Position numbers and translations under genes: made by a program. From Anaerolineales bacterium (lineage in GTDB: Bacteria; Chloroflexota; Anaerolineae; Anaerolineales; UBA4823): DNA of 10,799 nt. This document shows, piece by piece, positions 1-8,200 of the stretch; the first letter of the stretch is position 1, and the number at the start of each line of letters is the position of its first letter. The DNA lies in NCBI GenBank assembly GCA_022865865.1, contig JALHTN010000011.1, positions 1 to 10,799 on the forward strand, written 5' to 3'. The notes beneath the pieces were generated by a model. That model saw only the letters and a program-made list of their open reading frames with translations. It searched no databases and was not told the DNA's origin.

Positions 1-27
1 CCTTCCATCAAAAGCATTCAAATGGTG

Positions 28-59
28 AAAATCGCTCTCCATCTCAGTAGAGCGATTTT
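28..59 (+). terminator. Rho-independent terminator of an upstream gene
   Basis: A perfect 11-bp inverted repeat, AAAATCGCTCT (28-38) and AGAGCGATTTT (49-59), is separated by a 10-base loop. The stem ends in four T on the plus strand and, by symmetry, four T on the minus strand, so it could work in both directions. Its position before the first gene suggests it closes a plus-strand gene lying left of the window and insulates the glycosidase unit from it. The structure is read directly from the sequence; its activity is inferred. Confidence 0.75.
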
Positions 60-69
60 ATGATTCAGG

Positions 70-99
70 TTGAAATTTCTGAGAATTCGATTGTAAAAT
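70..99 (+). promoter_or_regulatory. Candidate sigma70-type promoter for the GH3 gene
   Basis: TTGAAA (70-75) and TAAAAT (94-99) are separated by 18 bases, a fair match to a housekeeping -35/-10 pair. It lies just after the upstream terminator and about 75 bases before the first start codon. The surrounding AT-rich stretch fits a promoter but also makes chance matches likely. No convincing operator was seen. Confidence 0.4.
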
Positions 100-176
100 T
101 GAACTAAATAAATCTCGGAGAAATGCTCTAATCTGGGCCATCAATAGTAGAACGTCAACAGTCAAAAAGTATATCC

Positions 177-2609
177 ATGAAAGACATCAATACTCTAATC
201 TCACAAATGACCCTGGAAGAAAAAGCCTCGCTTTGTTCCGGGCTGGATTTCTGGCACCTGAAAGGGATAGAGCGGCTGGGCATTCCCTCGATCATGGTTA
301 CCGATGGTCCCCACGGGCTGCGCAAGCAGGCTGGCAGCAGCGATCACGTTGGTCTCAATGACAGTGTTCCAGCCACCTGTTTCCCAACGGCTTCAGCGCT
401 GGCTGCCTCCTGGAACCGGGAGCTGGTGTACGAAGTAGGCCAGGCTCTGGGAGAAGAGTGCCGGGAGGAAAAAGTCGGCGTAATTCTGGGCCCGGGTGCG
501 AACATCAAACGCTCACCCTTATGCGGCCGCAATTTTGAATACTTCTCCGAGGACCCGTACCTGACCGGCGAGATGGCGAAAAGCCACATCAACGGGGTGC
601 AGAGCCAGGGGATCGGTACCTCGCTTAAGCATTATGCGGTCAACAACCAGGAATACCGGCGCATGACGATCGATGCGATCGTGGACGAACGCGCGCTGCG
701 AGAGATCTACCTGACCGGCTACGAAATCGCGGTCAAAGAAGCCCAGCCCTGGACGGTGATGTGCGCTTATAACAAGGTCGACGGCACCTACTGCGCCGAA
801 AACGAAACCCTGATGACCGATATCCTTAAAAGTGAATGGGGTCATCAGGGTTTGGTGGTCACGGATTGGGGCGCGATGAATGATCGCGTGGCTGGCTTAA
901 AAGCCGGCATCGAACTCGAAATGCCCGGTGCACCCAACGGCAATGACGCCTTGATTGTCGCTGCCGTTCAGTCCGGACAATTAGAGGAAGCCGTATTAGA
1001 CGGCGCGGTTGAACGCATTTTGACATTGATCTTCCAGGTTGAAGAGACGCATTCTGAAGATTTTACTTACGACCGCCAAATCCACCACGACCTGGCGCGA
1101 CGTGTGGCCGGAGAAGGTGCGGTGCTGCTCAAGAATGATGCTGCGATCCTGCCGCTGCAGGAAAATGCCAAAATCGCCTTGATCGGTCAATTTGCCAAAA
1201 AACCTCGCTACCAGGGGGCAGGCAGCTCGTTGATGAACCCCACCCAATTGGACAACCTGCATGATGAGTTAACAAAACTCATCGGCGCTGAAAACCTGGA
1301 ATACGCTCCTGGATACACCGAGCGAGGTGACCATCCCGATGAAGCCCTGATCCAGGAAGCTGTCGAAGCGGCTCAGTCTGCCGATGTGGTCGTGATTTGT
1401 GCGGGCCTGACCGATTATCACGAGGTTGAAGGTTTGGACCGTGAGCACATGAAAATGCCACCAGGGCATGACGCCTTGATTCAAAGGCTAACCCAGGTTC
1501 ACGAAAAGATCATCGTCGTGCTGAGCAACGGATCACCGGTGGAGATGCCCTGGGCAAATGATGTCTGCGCAATTTTGGAGGGCTACCTGGGTGGACAAGC
1601 TGGTGCCGGCGCCATCGCCGATATCCTGGTAGGTAGCGTTAATCCCAGTGGAAAGCTGGCCGAAACTTTCCCCGTCAAACTGGAAGATAACCCCTCCTAT
1701 CATTATTTTCCAATGGGTCCCAGCATCGTGGAATACCGGGAGAGCATCTATGTTGGCTACCGCTATTATGATACGGTCCAGCAGGATGTGCTTTTCCCCT
1801 TTGGACACGGGCTGAGCTATACCACTTTCGAATACCGGGATCTGCAATTAAGCCAAACCAGAATAGCTGCTCGCGATCCGCTCACCGCCACCCTGAAAGT
1901 GAAGAACACCGGAACAGTTGCCGGAAAAGAGATTATTCAGTTCTACGTGCGCGCGATTGAATCCAGCGCCTTCCATCCTGACAAAGAACTAAAAGGGTTT
2001 GTCAAAGTGGCGCTGCAGCCCGGTGAAGAAACCGAGGTTTCCATCGAACTTAACCAACGCGCTTTCAGTTACTACAACACCCAAATAAATGATTGGTATG
2101 TTGAAGCGGGCGCTTTCGAGATATTGGTCGGAGCCTCATCTCGTGATATCCGTCTGAAAGCCAGCCTGGAAGTAGTCTCAACCCAACCAGCTGCCCCAAA
2201 AATTAATCGTGACCAGCTGCAGGTGTACTACAGCTTCCCCAAAGGCACTCCAGTCAGCCAGCAAGACTTCGCCTCGCTGCTTGGAAAACCGGTACCCGAA
2301 AATCAAGGACCTGCTAAAGGGGAATTCACCCTCAACACGCCGGTTGGTGATATGAGCGCATCTTTCATTGGGCGCCAGCTGTATCGTTTCATGGAACGCC
2401 AGATTGCAAAAATGATCGTGGGACAAGAAGATACCCCCACAGCCTTTTTAATGGAGGCCATGGTGTGCGAAATGCCGCTGCGCTCTATGCTGATGATGGG
2501 TGATAGCCCGCTTAACCGTGAGATGCTAGATGCGCTGCTGATCATGATCAATGGGAATACCTTCAAAGGCCTGTCTGCCTTTATCAAGGCTGTAATTCAA
2601 AAAAGGTAA
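177..2609 (+). CDS. Glycoside hydrolase family 3 beta-glucosidase-type enzyme
   Basis: This is a retaining exo-glycosidase that removes terminal beta-linked sugars (most often glucose) from oligosaccharides or glycosides. The N-terminal TIM barrel shows TDGPHGLR (about 42-49), [20 protein letters not shown] (about 105-124), KHY (about 151-153) and VVTDWGA, whose Asp (about 230) is the expected nucleophile. The alpha/beta sandwich contains EGLDRE (about 417-422), whose Glu is the likely acid/base by family analogy. [12 protein letters not shown] (about 539-550) leads into a fibronectin-III-like domain. A tail of roughly 140 residues after that domain is longer than in minimal GH3 enzymes; my recollection is that similar tails occur in cytoplasmic GH3 enzymes of anaerobes. 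There is no signal peptide, so it probably acts in the cytoplasm. The Shine-Dalgarno sequence before the ATG is weak, but the protein start aligns with the usual GH3 opening ([11 protein letters not shown]). It is probably co-transcribed with the hydrolase 65 bases downstream. The exact substrate cannot be told: beta-xylosidase or another beta-glycosidase activity is possible. Confidence 0.93.
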   Translation: MKDINTLISQMTLEEKASLCSGLDFWHLKGIERLGIPSIMVTDGPHGLRKQAGSSDHVGLNDSVPATCFPTASALAASWNRELVYEVGQALGEECREEKVGVILGPGANIKRSPLCGRNFEYFSEDPYLTGEMAKSHINGVQSQGIGTSLKHYAVNNQEYRRMTIDAIVDERALREIYLTGYEIAVKEAQPWTVMCAYNKVDGTYCAENETLMTDILKSEWGHQGLVVTDWGAMNDRVAGLKAGIELEMPGAPNGNDALIVAAVQSGQLEEAVLDGAVERILTLIFQVEETHSEDFTYDRQIHHDLARRVAGEGAVLLKNDAAILPLQENAKIALIGQFAKKPRYQGAGSSLMNPTQLDNLHDELTKLIGAENLEYAPGYTERGDHPDEALIQEAVEAAQSADVVVICAGLTDYHEVEGLDREHMKMPPGHDALIQRLTQVHEKIIVVLSNGSPVEMPWANDVCAILEGYLGGQAGAGAIADILVGSVNPSGKLAETFPVKLEDNPSYHYFPMGPSIVEYRESIYVGYRYYDTVQQDVLFPFGHGLSYTTFEYRDLQLSQTRIAARDPLTATLKVKNTGTVAGKEIIQFYVRAIESSAFHPDKELKGFVKVALQPGEETEVSIELNQRAFSYYNTQINDWYVEAGAFEILVGASSRDIRLKASLEVVSTQPAAPKINRDQLQVYYSFPKGTPVSQQDFASLLGKPVPENQGPAKGEFTLNTPVGDMSASFIGRQLYRFMERQIAKMIVGQEDTPTAFLMEAMVCEMPLRSMLMMGDSPLNREMLDALLIMINGNTFKGLSAFIKAVIQKR

Positions 2610-2674
2610 TGACCAGCAATTTGCCAAAATAAGAAAAAACCGCAGATTGGTCCTCACTGCAGATAAGGAAATTT

Positions 2675-3520
2675 ATGAACAATTGGCCAGATGGGTATAT
2701 TACGGCGAATGGATTGAAAATCCACTACTATCGCACCGGTGGGGATAAACCCCCCGTAGTCATTAATCATGGTGCTGGTGATGACGGACTGTGCTGGACA
2801 CGCATCGCCAAAGAGCTGCAGGTGGATTATGATGTGATTTTACCGGACGCACGTGGTCATGGCAAATCAGCCTCCGGGGAGGGGGATTACTCCACAGAAG
2901 CGCGCGTTGCTGACCTGGCAGCTTTGCTGCAAGCGCTCAATCTCGACCGCCCGGTGGTGGGTGGACACTCGCTGGGCGCGGATACTTCCTTGCATTTTGC
3001 TGCTGCCTATCCGGACCAGGTGCGGGCGGTCTTCCTCGAAGATCCACCCATCATTATGCCGGGGGAAACTTTTAGTGCTGGGGGTAAAGCCATCAAAGTC
3101 GAAAATGCTGGTAAATTGATGGCGAGGTTCATGCTGGCATTTAAGCTGCTACCGAAGTTCATCGGAACACGTATGTACAGGAAAATGTCACCCACCTATC
3201 CTGATGACGAGATCATCCCCTGGATTAATTCAAAGAGGAGCGTGAGCTTTAACTTTTTAAAAGCCTTGCCAGCGCTGGGAATGCACCAGCTGCAGCCCTT
3301 CGAGGCCTTCAAGCAAATCACTGCACCGATACTGATGTTCACCGGCGACCGGGCGAAGATGGCCATTGTTTCTCAGGATGCCGCCGAAGAAGTGGTCAAA
3401 GCCAATGACAAGGTTAAGATCGTCCATCTTGAAGGCGCCAGCCATGACATCCGGCGCACGCGTTTCGATGGCTATATGCCAGCTCTGCAGGCATTTTTAT
3501 CCAGTATCTACCCATCCTAG
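2675..3520 (+). CDS. Alpha/beta-fold hydrolase
   Basis: A 281-residue single-domain alpha/beta hydrolase. Visible hallmarks are the oxyanion-loop HGAGDDG (about 32-38), PDARGHGKS (about 57-65), the nucleophile elbow GGHSLGA with Ser at about 99, an acid candidate in TGDRAKMA (Asp about 225), and the catalytic His in GASHDIRR (about 257). This is a complete Ser-Asp-His triad, so the enzyme is probably active. A cap region lies between about 125 and 210. There is no signal peptide or membrane segment. An AAGGA ribosome site at 2665-2669 lies five bases before the ATG, supporting this start. It follows the GH3 gene after 65 bases with no terminator between, so a two-gene unit is likely. The family covers esterases, lactonases, C-C hydrolases and haloperoxidase-like enzymes. 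The substrate cannot be assigned; removing acyl groups from a glycoside would suit the neighbour but is speculation. Confidence 0.88.
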   Translation: MNNWPDGYITANGLKIHYYRTGGDKPPVVINHGAGDDGLCWTRIAKELQVDYDVILPDARGHGKSASGEGDYSTEARVADLAALLQALNLDRPVVGGHSLGADTSLHFAAAYPDQVRAVFLEDPPIIMPGETFSAGGKAIKVENAGKLMARFMLAFKLLPKFIGTRMYRKMSPTYPDDEIIPWINSKRSVSFNFLKALPALGMHQLQPFEAFKQITAPILMFTGDRAKMAIVSQDAAEEVVKANDKVKIVHLEGASHDIRRTRFDGYMPALQAFLSSIYPS

Positions 3521-3588
3521 AAAACAGAGGGTTTTAAGTCACTGGGGGCTTGAACAAAACATGATTCCGATCACGGACAGCATACAGA

Positions 3589-5322
3589 TCAGGTATTTTC
3601 GTCCAGCTCAGGTGGATTACCACCCACGTAGAAAAACGGATCACAGGCCATATCTGGATCCAGGACAGCTTTGATGCGCTTCATCCAGGTGTGATAATTG
3701 CTGCATGCAGGTCCAAATATCTCATTCGCTTCGCTGCCAAACCCTGCGATCGGGAGACCCATAGCCTTGTTGATGGAATCTCTAACCCCGGATTGAACCA
3801 GATCACGGGCTGCCAGGGCGGATTGGGGGTTGCTTGGGTCATACAAGATAATGCCTTCCAAATATCCCAGGTGACCGCTCTCAAAAGTACCACCGGTGCC
3901 CAGGTCGCCACCATCATCCAGGATCAATCCTTTTTGTATATATTTCCCCTTGACCTGCGCCACATATTCCGCCTGCGTATGGGCCAGGTCCCAGGTGTCA
4001 AAGGCGCCCAGCATGGTGGCCATGCCCTGCGAGGGGCGGAAAGCAGCCTGGGTGTTGTTGGCATTGCGAAACAACAGCCAGAAAAGCGTTGATTGCTTTT
4101 CCCTTAAAATCGTCTGCCCAAACGGCATGTGCTGGATCCAATCCTGCAAAATTGGGAAGCGACGCAATAGTGCTAACGGATCTTGAATACCCCGGGTCAG
4201 CTTGCCGGCGACGCGCAGCAATGTTGGACGCAGCGGAATGTTCATTGGAATGATCACTCCGCCGGTTTCCTTCAAGATCTGTTTCAGGGCTTTCATTTTC
4301 CATTCGAATTCGGCCTGCGTAGCCGCAAAGATCGCCGTGCTGAGGATGTTTTTACCGATCTTTTGAAAGATCCCGCTTTCCAGGGCGATCTTCAATTCCT
4401 CATTCGTCTCGGTCAGTCCCAGCGCGGCAAAGAACATCGGGGTGCGGAATTCACCATGGTTCAATTCGGCTTCTCCCATTTTATAACCAGCATCTTGCTC
4501 AGCTTTGCGGGAAGGAAAGGCGATGGCGTTCATGGCGCTGCGTTGTGGAATATTCTTCAGCACGTATTTGGGGGATTGGCCCTCAAACTCCCACTCTCGG
4601 GGACCATCCCATTTATAAAGTTTGATAGCACACTTGGTGAAGACCCCAAGTCCACCAAAAGATCCTTGAAAGCCGCGTACAATCCCACGCAGGGACGGCC
4701 CCGGACCATCCGGTGAAAACCAGCCGCAGCCCGACCCGGCACTGCCCAGGGTGACAATTTCTCCTGTGGGAAGCACCCATTCTACTCCCAGCAGGTTCCT
4801 GCCCGAAAAACTGGTGGCGGCTCCTGAAACACCATAGCCCCAGGCGGCAGCATGCGATGCCAGCAGGGAGTGATTTGCCCCGCTGGAGATGATGTGGCAG
4901 TTCAATCCCTGCTTGACGATCTCAGTTTGTAAATCGATAGCCCTCACATAAGGTTCGATGACTACAATCTGATTTTCGGTATCGATCTCAATGATGCGAT
5001 CCATTCGTTTCAGATCGAGGACGATCACATTCTCCTGCGATGCTGCCGCGGCAGTGTGAAAGCCCGTCGAAATTGGTTTTACCATGTAATCGCTGCGGCA
5101 GCAGAAGCGCATGATCTCCTGGATTTCACCAGTTGACTTCGGCAGCACAACTGCGGCTGGTCTCGGCAACCACTGCGAGCCATCCTTGTTCATCGTCTCT
5201 GGATTCTGGTAGAAGGCATAAGTGTCCAGGATACAAGGCGCACTCGAAACCCACTGCTTGCCGACGATGCCCTCCAAAACTGCTTGATCTGTATCAGTAA
5301 TTCTGGGCATATCTTTATCCAT
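3589..5322 (-). CDS. FAD-binding oxidoreductase, VAO/4-cresol dehydrogenase-like (GlcD-like position)
   Basis: A 577-residue flavoprotein with the PCMH/VAO-type FAD domain in its N-terminal half. PAAVVLPKSTGEIQEIM (about 55-71) opens the fold. KPISTGFHTAAAA (about 82-94) sits where VAO and 4-cresol dehydrogenase have their PISTGxN flavin loop. VLDLKRMDRI (about 101-110), IEPYVRAIDLQ (about 122-132), GYGVSGAATSFSGRNLLGVE (about 162-181) and GPGPSLRGIVRGFQGSFGGLG (about 206-226, flavin contacts) follow. The C-terminal half is the substrate or cap domain and ends in VLDPDMACDPF, the usual family ending. It should oxidise a hydroxyl or activated carbon and pass electrons on; the substrate is unknown. 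It is the last gene of the cluster, 11 bases after the preceding flavoprotein. The ribosome site before the ATG is poor, so translation may depend on coupling; an internal ATG at residue 5 is an alternative start. No signal peptide is seen. Confidence 0.87.
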   Translation of the reverse strand: MDKDMPRITDTDQAVLEGIVGKQWVSSAPCILDTYAFYQNPETMNKDGSQWLPRPAAVVLPKSTGEIQEIMRFCCRSDYMVKPISTGFHTAAAASQENVIVLDLKRMDRIIEIDTENQIVVIEPYVRAIDLQTEIVKQGLNCHIISSGANHSLLASHAAAWGYGVSGAATSFSGRNLLGVEWVLPTGEIVTLGSAGSGCGWFSPDGPGPSLRGIVRGFQGSFGGLGVFTKCAIKLYKWDGPREWEFEGQSPKYVLKNIPQRSAMNAIAFPSRKAEQDAGYKMGEAELNHGEFRTPMFFAALGLTETNEELKIALESGIFQKIGKNILSTAIFAATQAEFEWKMKALKQILKETGGVIIPMNIPLRPTLLRVAGKLTRGIQDPLALLRRFPILQDWIQHMPFGQTILREKQSTLFWLLFRNANNTQAAFRPSQGMATMLGAFDTWDLAHTQAEYVAQVKGKYIQKGLILDDGGDLGTGGTFESGHLGYLEGIILYDPSNPQSALAARDLVQSGVRDSINKAMGLPIAGFGSEANEIFGPACSNYHTWMKRIKAVLDPDMACDPFFYVGGNPPELDENT

Positions 5323-5333
5323 CTATCGCCAAT

Positions 5334-6824
5334 CTATAAGCTCCATTTACCACGCTGCAGCACCCGGTTGGGATCGAAAACACTTTTGATATTCTTTAGC
5401 AGGTCGTAGTTTGCCGGGTTCTGTTCCCAAACCAGTTCCGCTGCCGATCCATATGGGCGGCTGAAGAAAGCACCTTCTTCGATGAGTTTGACAACAACTT
5501 GCCTTTCAATTTTTTTCATGCGCGCCATCTCTGACTCAGAACCGGGATTGAAAGGCAGGATAAATTCGATGTGGCAGGCATGGTTTTGGATGATGGGCTG
5601 GATGTAGATTCCGATTTCAGGCTCTGAGATGCCGCAATCGCCTGCTGTTTTCACAAAGATGCTGTGAAAAGCTGGCATCCGATCCAGCGTTGAGAGGAAG
5701 AAAACAGACAAGCTGCTCCCACGCAGCTGATCACGCCAATCGATCTCACCACAGGGTTGGGTTGCCCGGGCAAGCAGATCAGCTGCTGATATGTTCCCGA
5801 TCCGCTTGTGAAGGTGCAGGTTGAAATTCCCGGCAAATTCATGCATCTCCTGCATATGGTACGCCAGACGCTCCTGGGGCAGCCGCTCAAAACCGGCGCT
5901 GTTTTGCAGCAGCAGATAAGCTGGGCATGCCTCCCGGAGATTGTCAAATACATTCAGATCGTCTTCTGCTAACAATATTGCGGCTGCCGTTCGATTCAGG
6001 ATTAAGGCATGTTCGCCCAACAGCCCCCGCTGGACAGCATAAACAAATGGCAGCAGATGCTCCAGACGCTCACTCCCGGTGAGCAGAGTCTCCTGCAGCG
6101 TGGGTTTCAATTCGGTGCGCAGTGTAAGCCAGGTAAGTATCCCCATCGTACCCTGGGCGCCCTGTACAACCCGGTGGAAATCAGTCTGTGAGGGTCCAGA
6201 TGAGAATTTCTGCGCCCCACCAGAACCCCGCTGCTGCTCGATCGTGCCTGGTCCACCTGCGGCACCACTGCGAAACCGTTCCCCATTCCCAAAGAAAAAC
6301 TCTGTGCTTCCCACGGGATCACTGCTGTCCCACTGCTTGTTGGGCCATGTGGTTGGTTCTCGATCCATCACAGATGCCAGAACGCTTTTTCCGCTGCGCG
6401 GCGCCAAAGGGACTGGCAGGGTTAAGTTGTGTTCCGCCAGTTCTGCCAGCAATTGTCCGTAGGTTACGCCTGGCTCGATGCGGCAGACCCGGTTGCGCCG
6501 GTCGATCAGATCGATTTTACGCAAGTGTGATAGGTCGATCAACACATTTTCACCCCGGCTTACAATGCCCCCATTCCGGTGGACTCCAGTCGATGAAGTG
6601 ACCGTCAGATTCAAACCTGATTCGTTCGCAAAACCAATAACAGCCTGCAGCTCATCCGGATTGGCGGGCTTTACAATACATATCGGCGGTTGCCCAGGCA
6701 GCTGCAGCGGACCGGGATTTGCAGCCGCGGCCAGTTTATCAGGCTCTGTGCTGACCCTGCCGTCTGGCAGCAGCAGCTGCAGCTGTGAGGCAATGGATAG
6801 ATGAGAACTTGCTTCAGCAGTCAT
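5334..6824 (-). CDS. FAD-binding oxidoreductase, second flavoprotein subunit (GlcE-like position)
   Basis: A 496-residue protein with a PCMH-type FAD domain: PPICIVKPANPDELQAVIGF (about 46-65), TSSTGVHRNGG (about 76-86), NVLIDLSHLRKI (about 93-104), RIEPGVTYGQLLAEL (about 115-129). LAPRSGKSVLAS (about 140-151) and KQWDSSDPVGSTEFFFGNGE (about 163-182) follow. A Gly/Ser-rich stretch (about 186-211) precedes VVQGAQGTMGILTWLTLRTE (about 219-238), the flavin-contacting Gly motif. It closes with SVFDPNRVLQRGKW, a VAO-family ending. It is distinct in sequence from the neighbouring 577-residue flavoprotein, so the pair looks like a heteromer rather than a recent duplication. Its ATG overlaps the stop of the upstream Fe-S gene by four bases (ATGA, 6821-6824), with AGAGAGG five bases before it, showing translational coupling and implying a shared complex. 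By GlcDEF analogy it may be the second flavin or accessory subunit; which subunit binds substrate is unknown. Confidence 0.85.
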   Translation of the reverse strand: MTAEASSHLSIASQLQLLLPDGRVSTEPDKLAAAANPGPLQLPGQPPICIVKPANPDELQAVIGFANESGLNLTVTSSTGVHRNGGIVSRGENVLIDLSHLRKIDLIDRRNRVCRIEPGVTYGQLLAELAEHNLTLPVPLAPRSGKSVLASVMDREPTTWPNKQWDSSDPVGSTEFFFGNGERFRSGAAGGPGTIEQQRGSGGAQKFSSGPSQTDFHRVVQGAQGTMGILTWLTLRTELKPTLQETLLTGSERLEHLLPFVYAVQRGLLGEHALILNRTAAAILLAEDDLNVFDNLREACPAYLLLQNSAGFERLPQERLAYHMQEMHEFAGNFNLHLHKRIGNISAADLLARATQPCGEIDWRDQLRGSSLSVFFLSTLDRMPAFHSIFVKTAGDCGISEPEIGIYIQPIIQNHACHIEFILPFNPGSESEMARMKKIERQVVVKLIEEGAFFSRPYGSAAELVWEQNPANYDLLKNIKSVFDPNRVLQRGKWSL

Positions 6825-8143
6825 GATGGCCTCTCTGGATCAGATTCCATGTCAGACTGGTTCAATCCAGCAGCTTCGTGAACAATATCAACCAGGTCTA
6901 AAACGGGCAGCGGGCTGTCTTCCTGCCAGCGAGTCAGGTTGTGACGGCAGTGCTGGCAGGCAGTGATCAAGACTTCCGCACCTACCGTGCTGGCCTCCTC
7001 AATGCGCTGAAGAGCAGCCGAACGAGCAACGTTTGGATGGGTGTCAGGGACGCCGCCGCCTCCGCCGCAGCAATACGCATATTCACGGATGCGCTGCATT
7101 TCATGCAGCTCAATCCCAGGGATCAAATGCAGTAGTTGGCGGGGAGCATCAAAAACCCCGTTTACACCATAGTTGATCGGTTTGGGCGGCACAAAATAGG
7201 TCATCACTCCATGGGTTCGCCGCTCTTCACCCTGCCATGCCTGGGCAGGTTCGCTCTGGCGCCCGAGATAACAAGGATCGTGGTAGGTTACTTTGCGCAG
7301 GATCGGTTGTGATAGACGCAGTTTACCTCGCTGGATGAGATGCAGGAGGTACTCGCTGGCATGCAGCACTTTGGCTCGCGGCTCGCAGCCGTAGGTTGGA
7401 TATATGCCACGCAGCATTCCCAGATCTTCGCCACATAAGGTGACAATAGTATTTACACTGGTTTGATCTAATATATCGACGACATGATCCGCCTGTTTTT
7501 CAAAGATTTTCCGCTGACCTGTCCAATAAACCTCAATCCCGCTGTCTGGCTCGTCTTCCGCCAGGATGCCAAAATCAACTCCGGCTATCTGCAGCAGCTG
7601 CGCAAGCCTGCGCGCGCTGGCTATGTGCCGTTCATCCTGGCAAGTTCCTGCACCTGCGTAAAGCAGCAGGTCAGCTCTATCACCGGGCAGTGTTTTGACC
7701 CCCAACCCTTGCGCCCATTCACCGGGCGCAAACATGGGCTTTCCAGCTGAATAGCCATAGCTTTCCAGATTCTCGCTGCGGACTTGCTGTCCTGGGAGCA
7801 CCTGACCGCATTCGACCAGATGCTCTTTGAGCGCCATGATCACATCCTGCCGCTCAGCTGCCATGATGAACTTGCAGGCCACATCACACATCCCACAGGT
7901 GGTGCAAGCCGCTACTATGTGAGCCAAATCCTGGTCTACCTCAATGCGCTCATCGAGCAGTGAGAGGGCCATCACCTGCAGTCCCCCTCCGCAATAGGCA
8001 TGGAAATGGTACTCATCGACTGGTGGGCAGGCGCTGGTAAAGCGAGTTTCCTGAATCGTTGGCATGGGGATGAGTTTGCACAAACTGCAGCGCACACATT
8101 TCTTCATCTCACTGCGGAGAGTTTCTAACCTATCCAGACTCAT
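6821..8143 (-). CDS. Fe-S / CCG-domain electron-transfer protein (HdrD/GlcF-like)
   Basis: A 440-residue electron-transfer subunit. At the N terminus CVRCSLC (Cys about 16, 19, 22) lacks the usual fourth Cys four residues later (a Pro is there); ACPP (Cys about 39) may supply the ligand. A complete second motif, CTTCGMCDVAC, has Cys at about 80, 83, 86 and 90. Two CCG (cysteine-rich, PF02754-like) regions follow. The first is degenerate (Cys about 168, 237, 253). The second is complete: HDPCYLGR (Cys about 291), YCCGGGGG (Cys about 358-359) and CQHC (about 396-399). In HdrD/HdrB and GlcF-type proteins these domains carry electrons or bind a noncubane cluster. No transmembrane segment is visible, so it is soluble or peripheral. 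AGGAG at 8149-8153 (minus strand) gives a good ribosome site. The next gene's start overlaps its stop by four bases. It probably takes electrons from the two flavoproteins to a quinone, ferredoxin or thiol acceptor; the acceptor is not visible here. Confidence 0.88.
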   Translation of the reverse strand: MSLDRLETLRSEMKKCVRCSLCKLIPMPTIQETRFTSACPPVDEYHFHAYCGGGLQVMALSLLDERIEVDQDLAHIVAACTTCGMCDVACKFIMAAERQDVIMALKEHLVECGQVLPGQQVRSENLESYGYSAGKPMFAPGEWAQGLGVKTLPGDRADLLLYAGAGTCQDERHIASARRLAQLLQIAGVDFGILAEDEPDSGIEVYWTGQRKIFEKQADHVVDILDQTSVNTIVTLCGEDLGMLRGIYPTYGCEPRAKVLHASEYLLHLIQRGKLRLSQPILRKVTYHDPCYLGRQSEPAQAWQGEERRTHGVMTYFVPPKPINYGVNGVFDAPRQLLHLIPGIELHEMQRIREYAYCCGGGGGVPDTHPNVARSAALQRIEEASTVGAEVLITACQHCRHNLTRWQEDSPLPVLDLVDIVHEAAGLNQSDMESDPERPS

Positions 8144-8200
8144 GCAGGCTCCTAATAGACTATCTGATCAACCGTATCCTACTCTGGGGGGAGGGATCTG

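Noticed and set aside
116..131. Tiny upstream ORF (ATG CTC TAA at 123-131) after CGGAG in the leader of the GH3 gene
   Set aside because: The spacing from the GGAG to the ATG is only two bases, too short for normal initiation; probably chance.
3521..3577. Weak hairpins between the convergent units (AAAAC/GTTTT at 3521-3535; TCCG/CGGA at 3566-3577)
   Set aside because: Stems of four to five pairs without a proper T-run are too weak to call as terminators, although termination somewhere here is expected.
4183..4716. 177-codon plus-strand open frame
   Set aside because: It lies entirely antisense to the well-supported flavoprotein gene, has no family motif and is a shadow frame.
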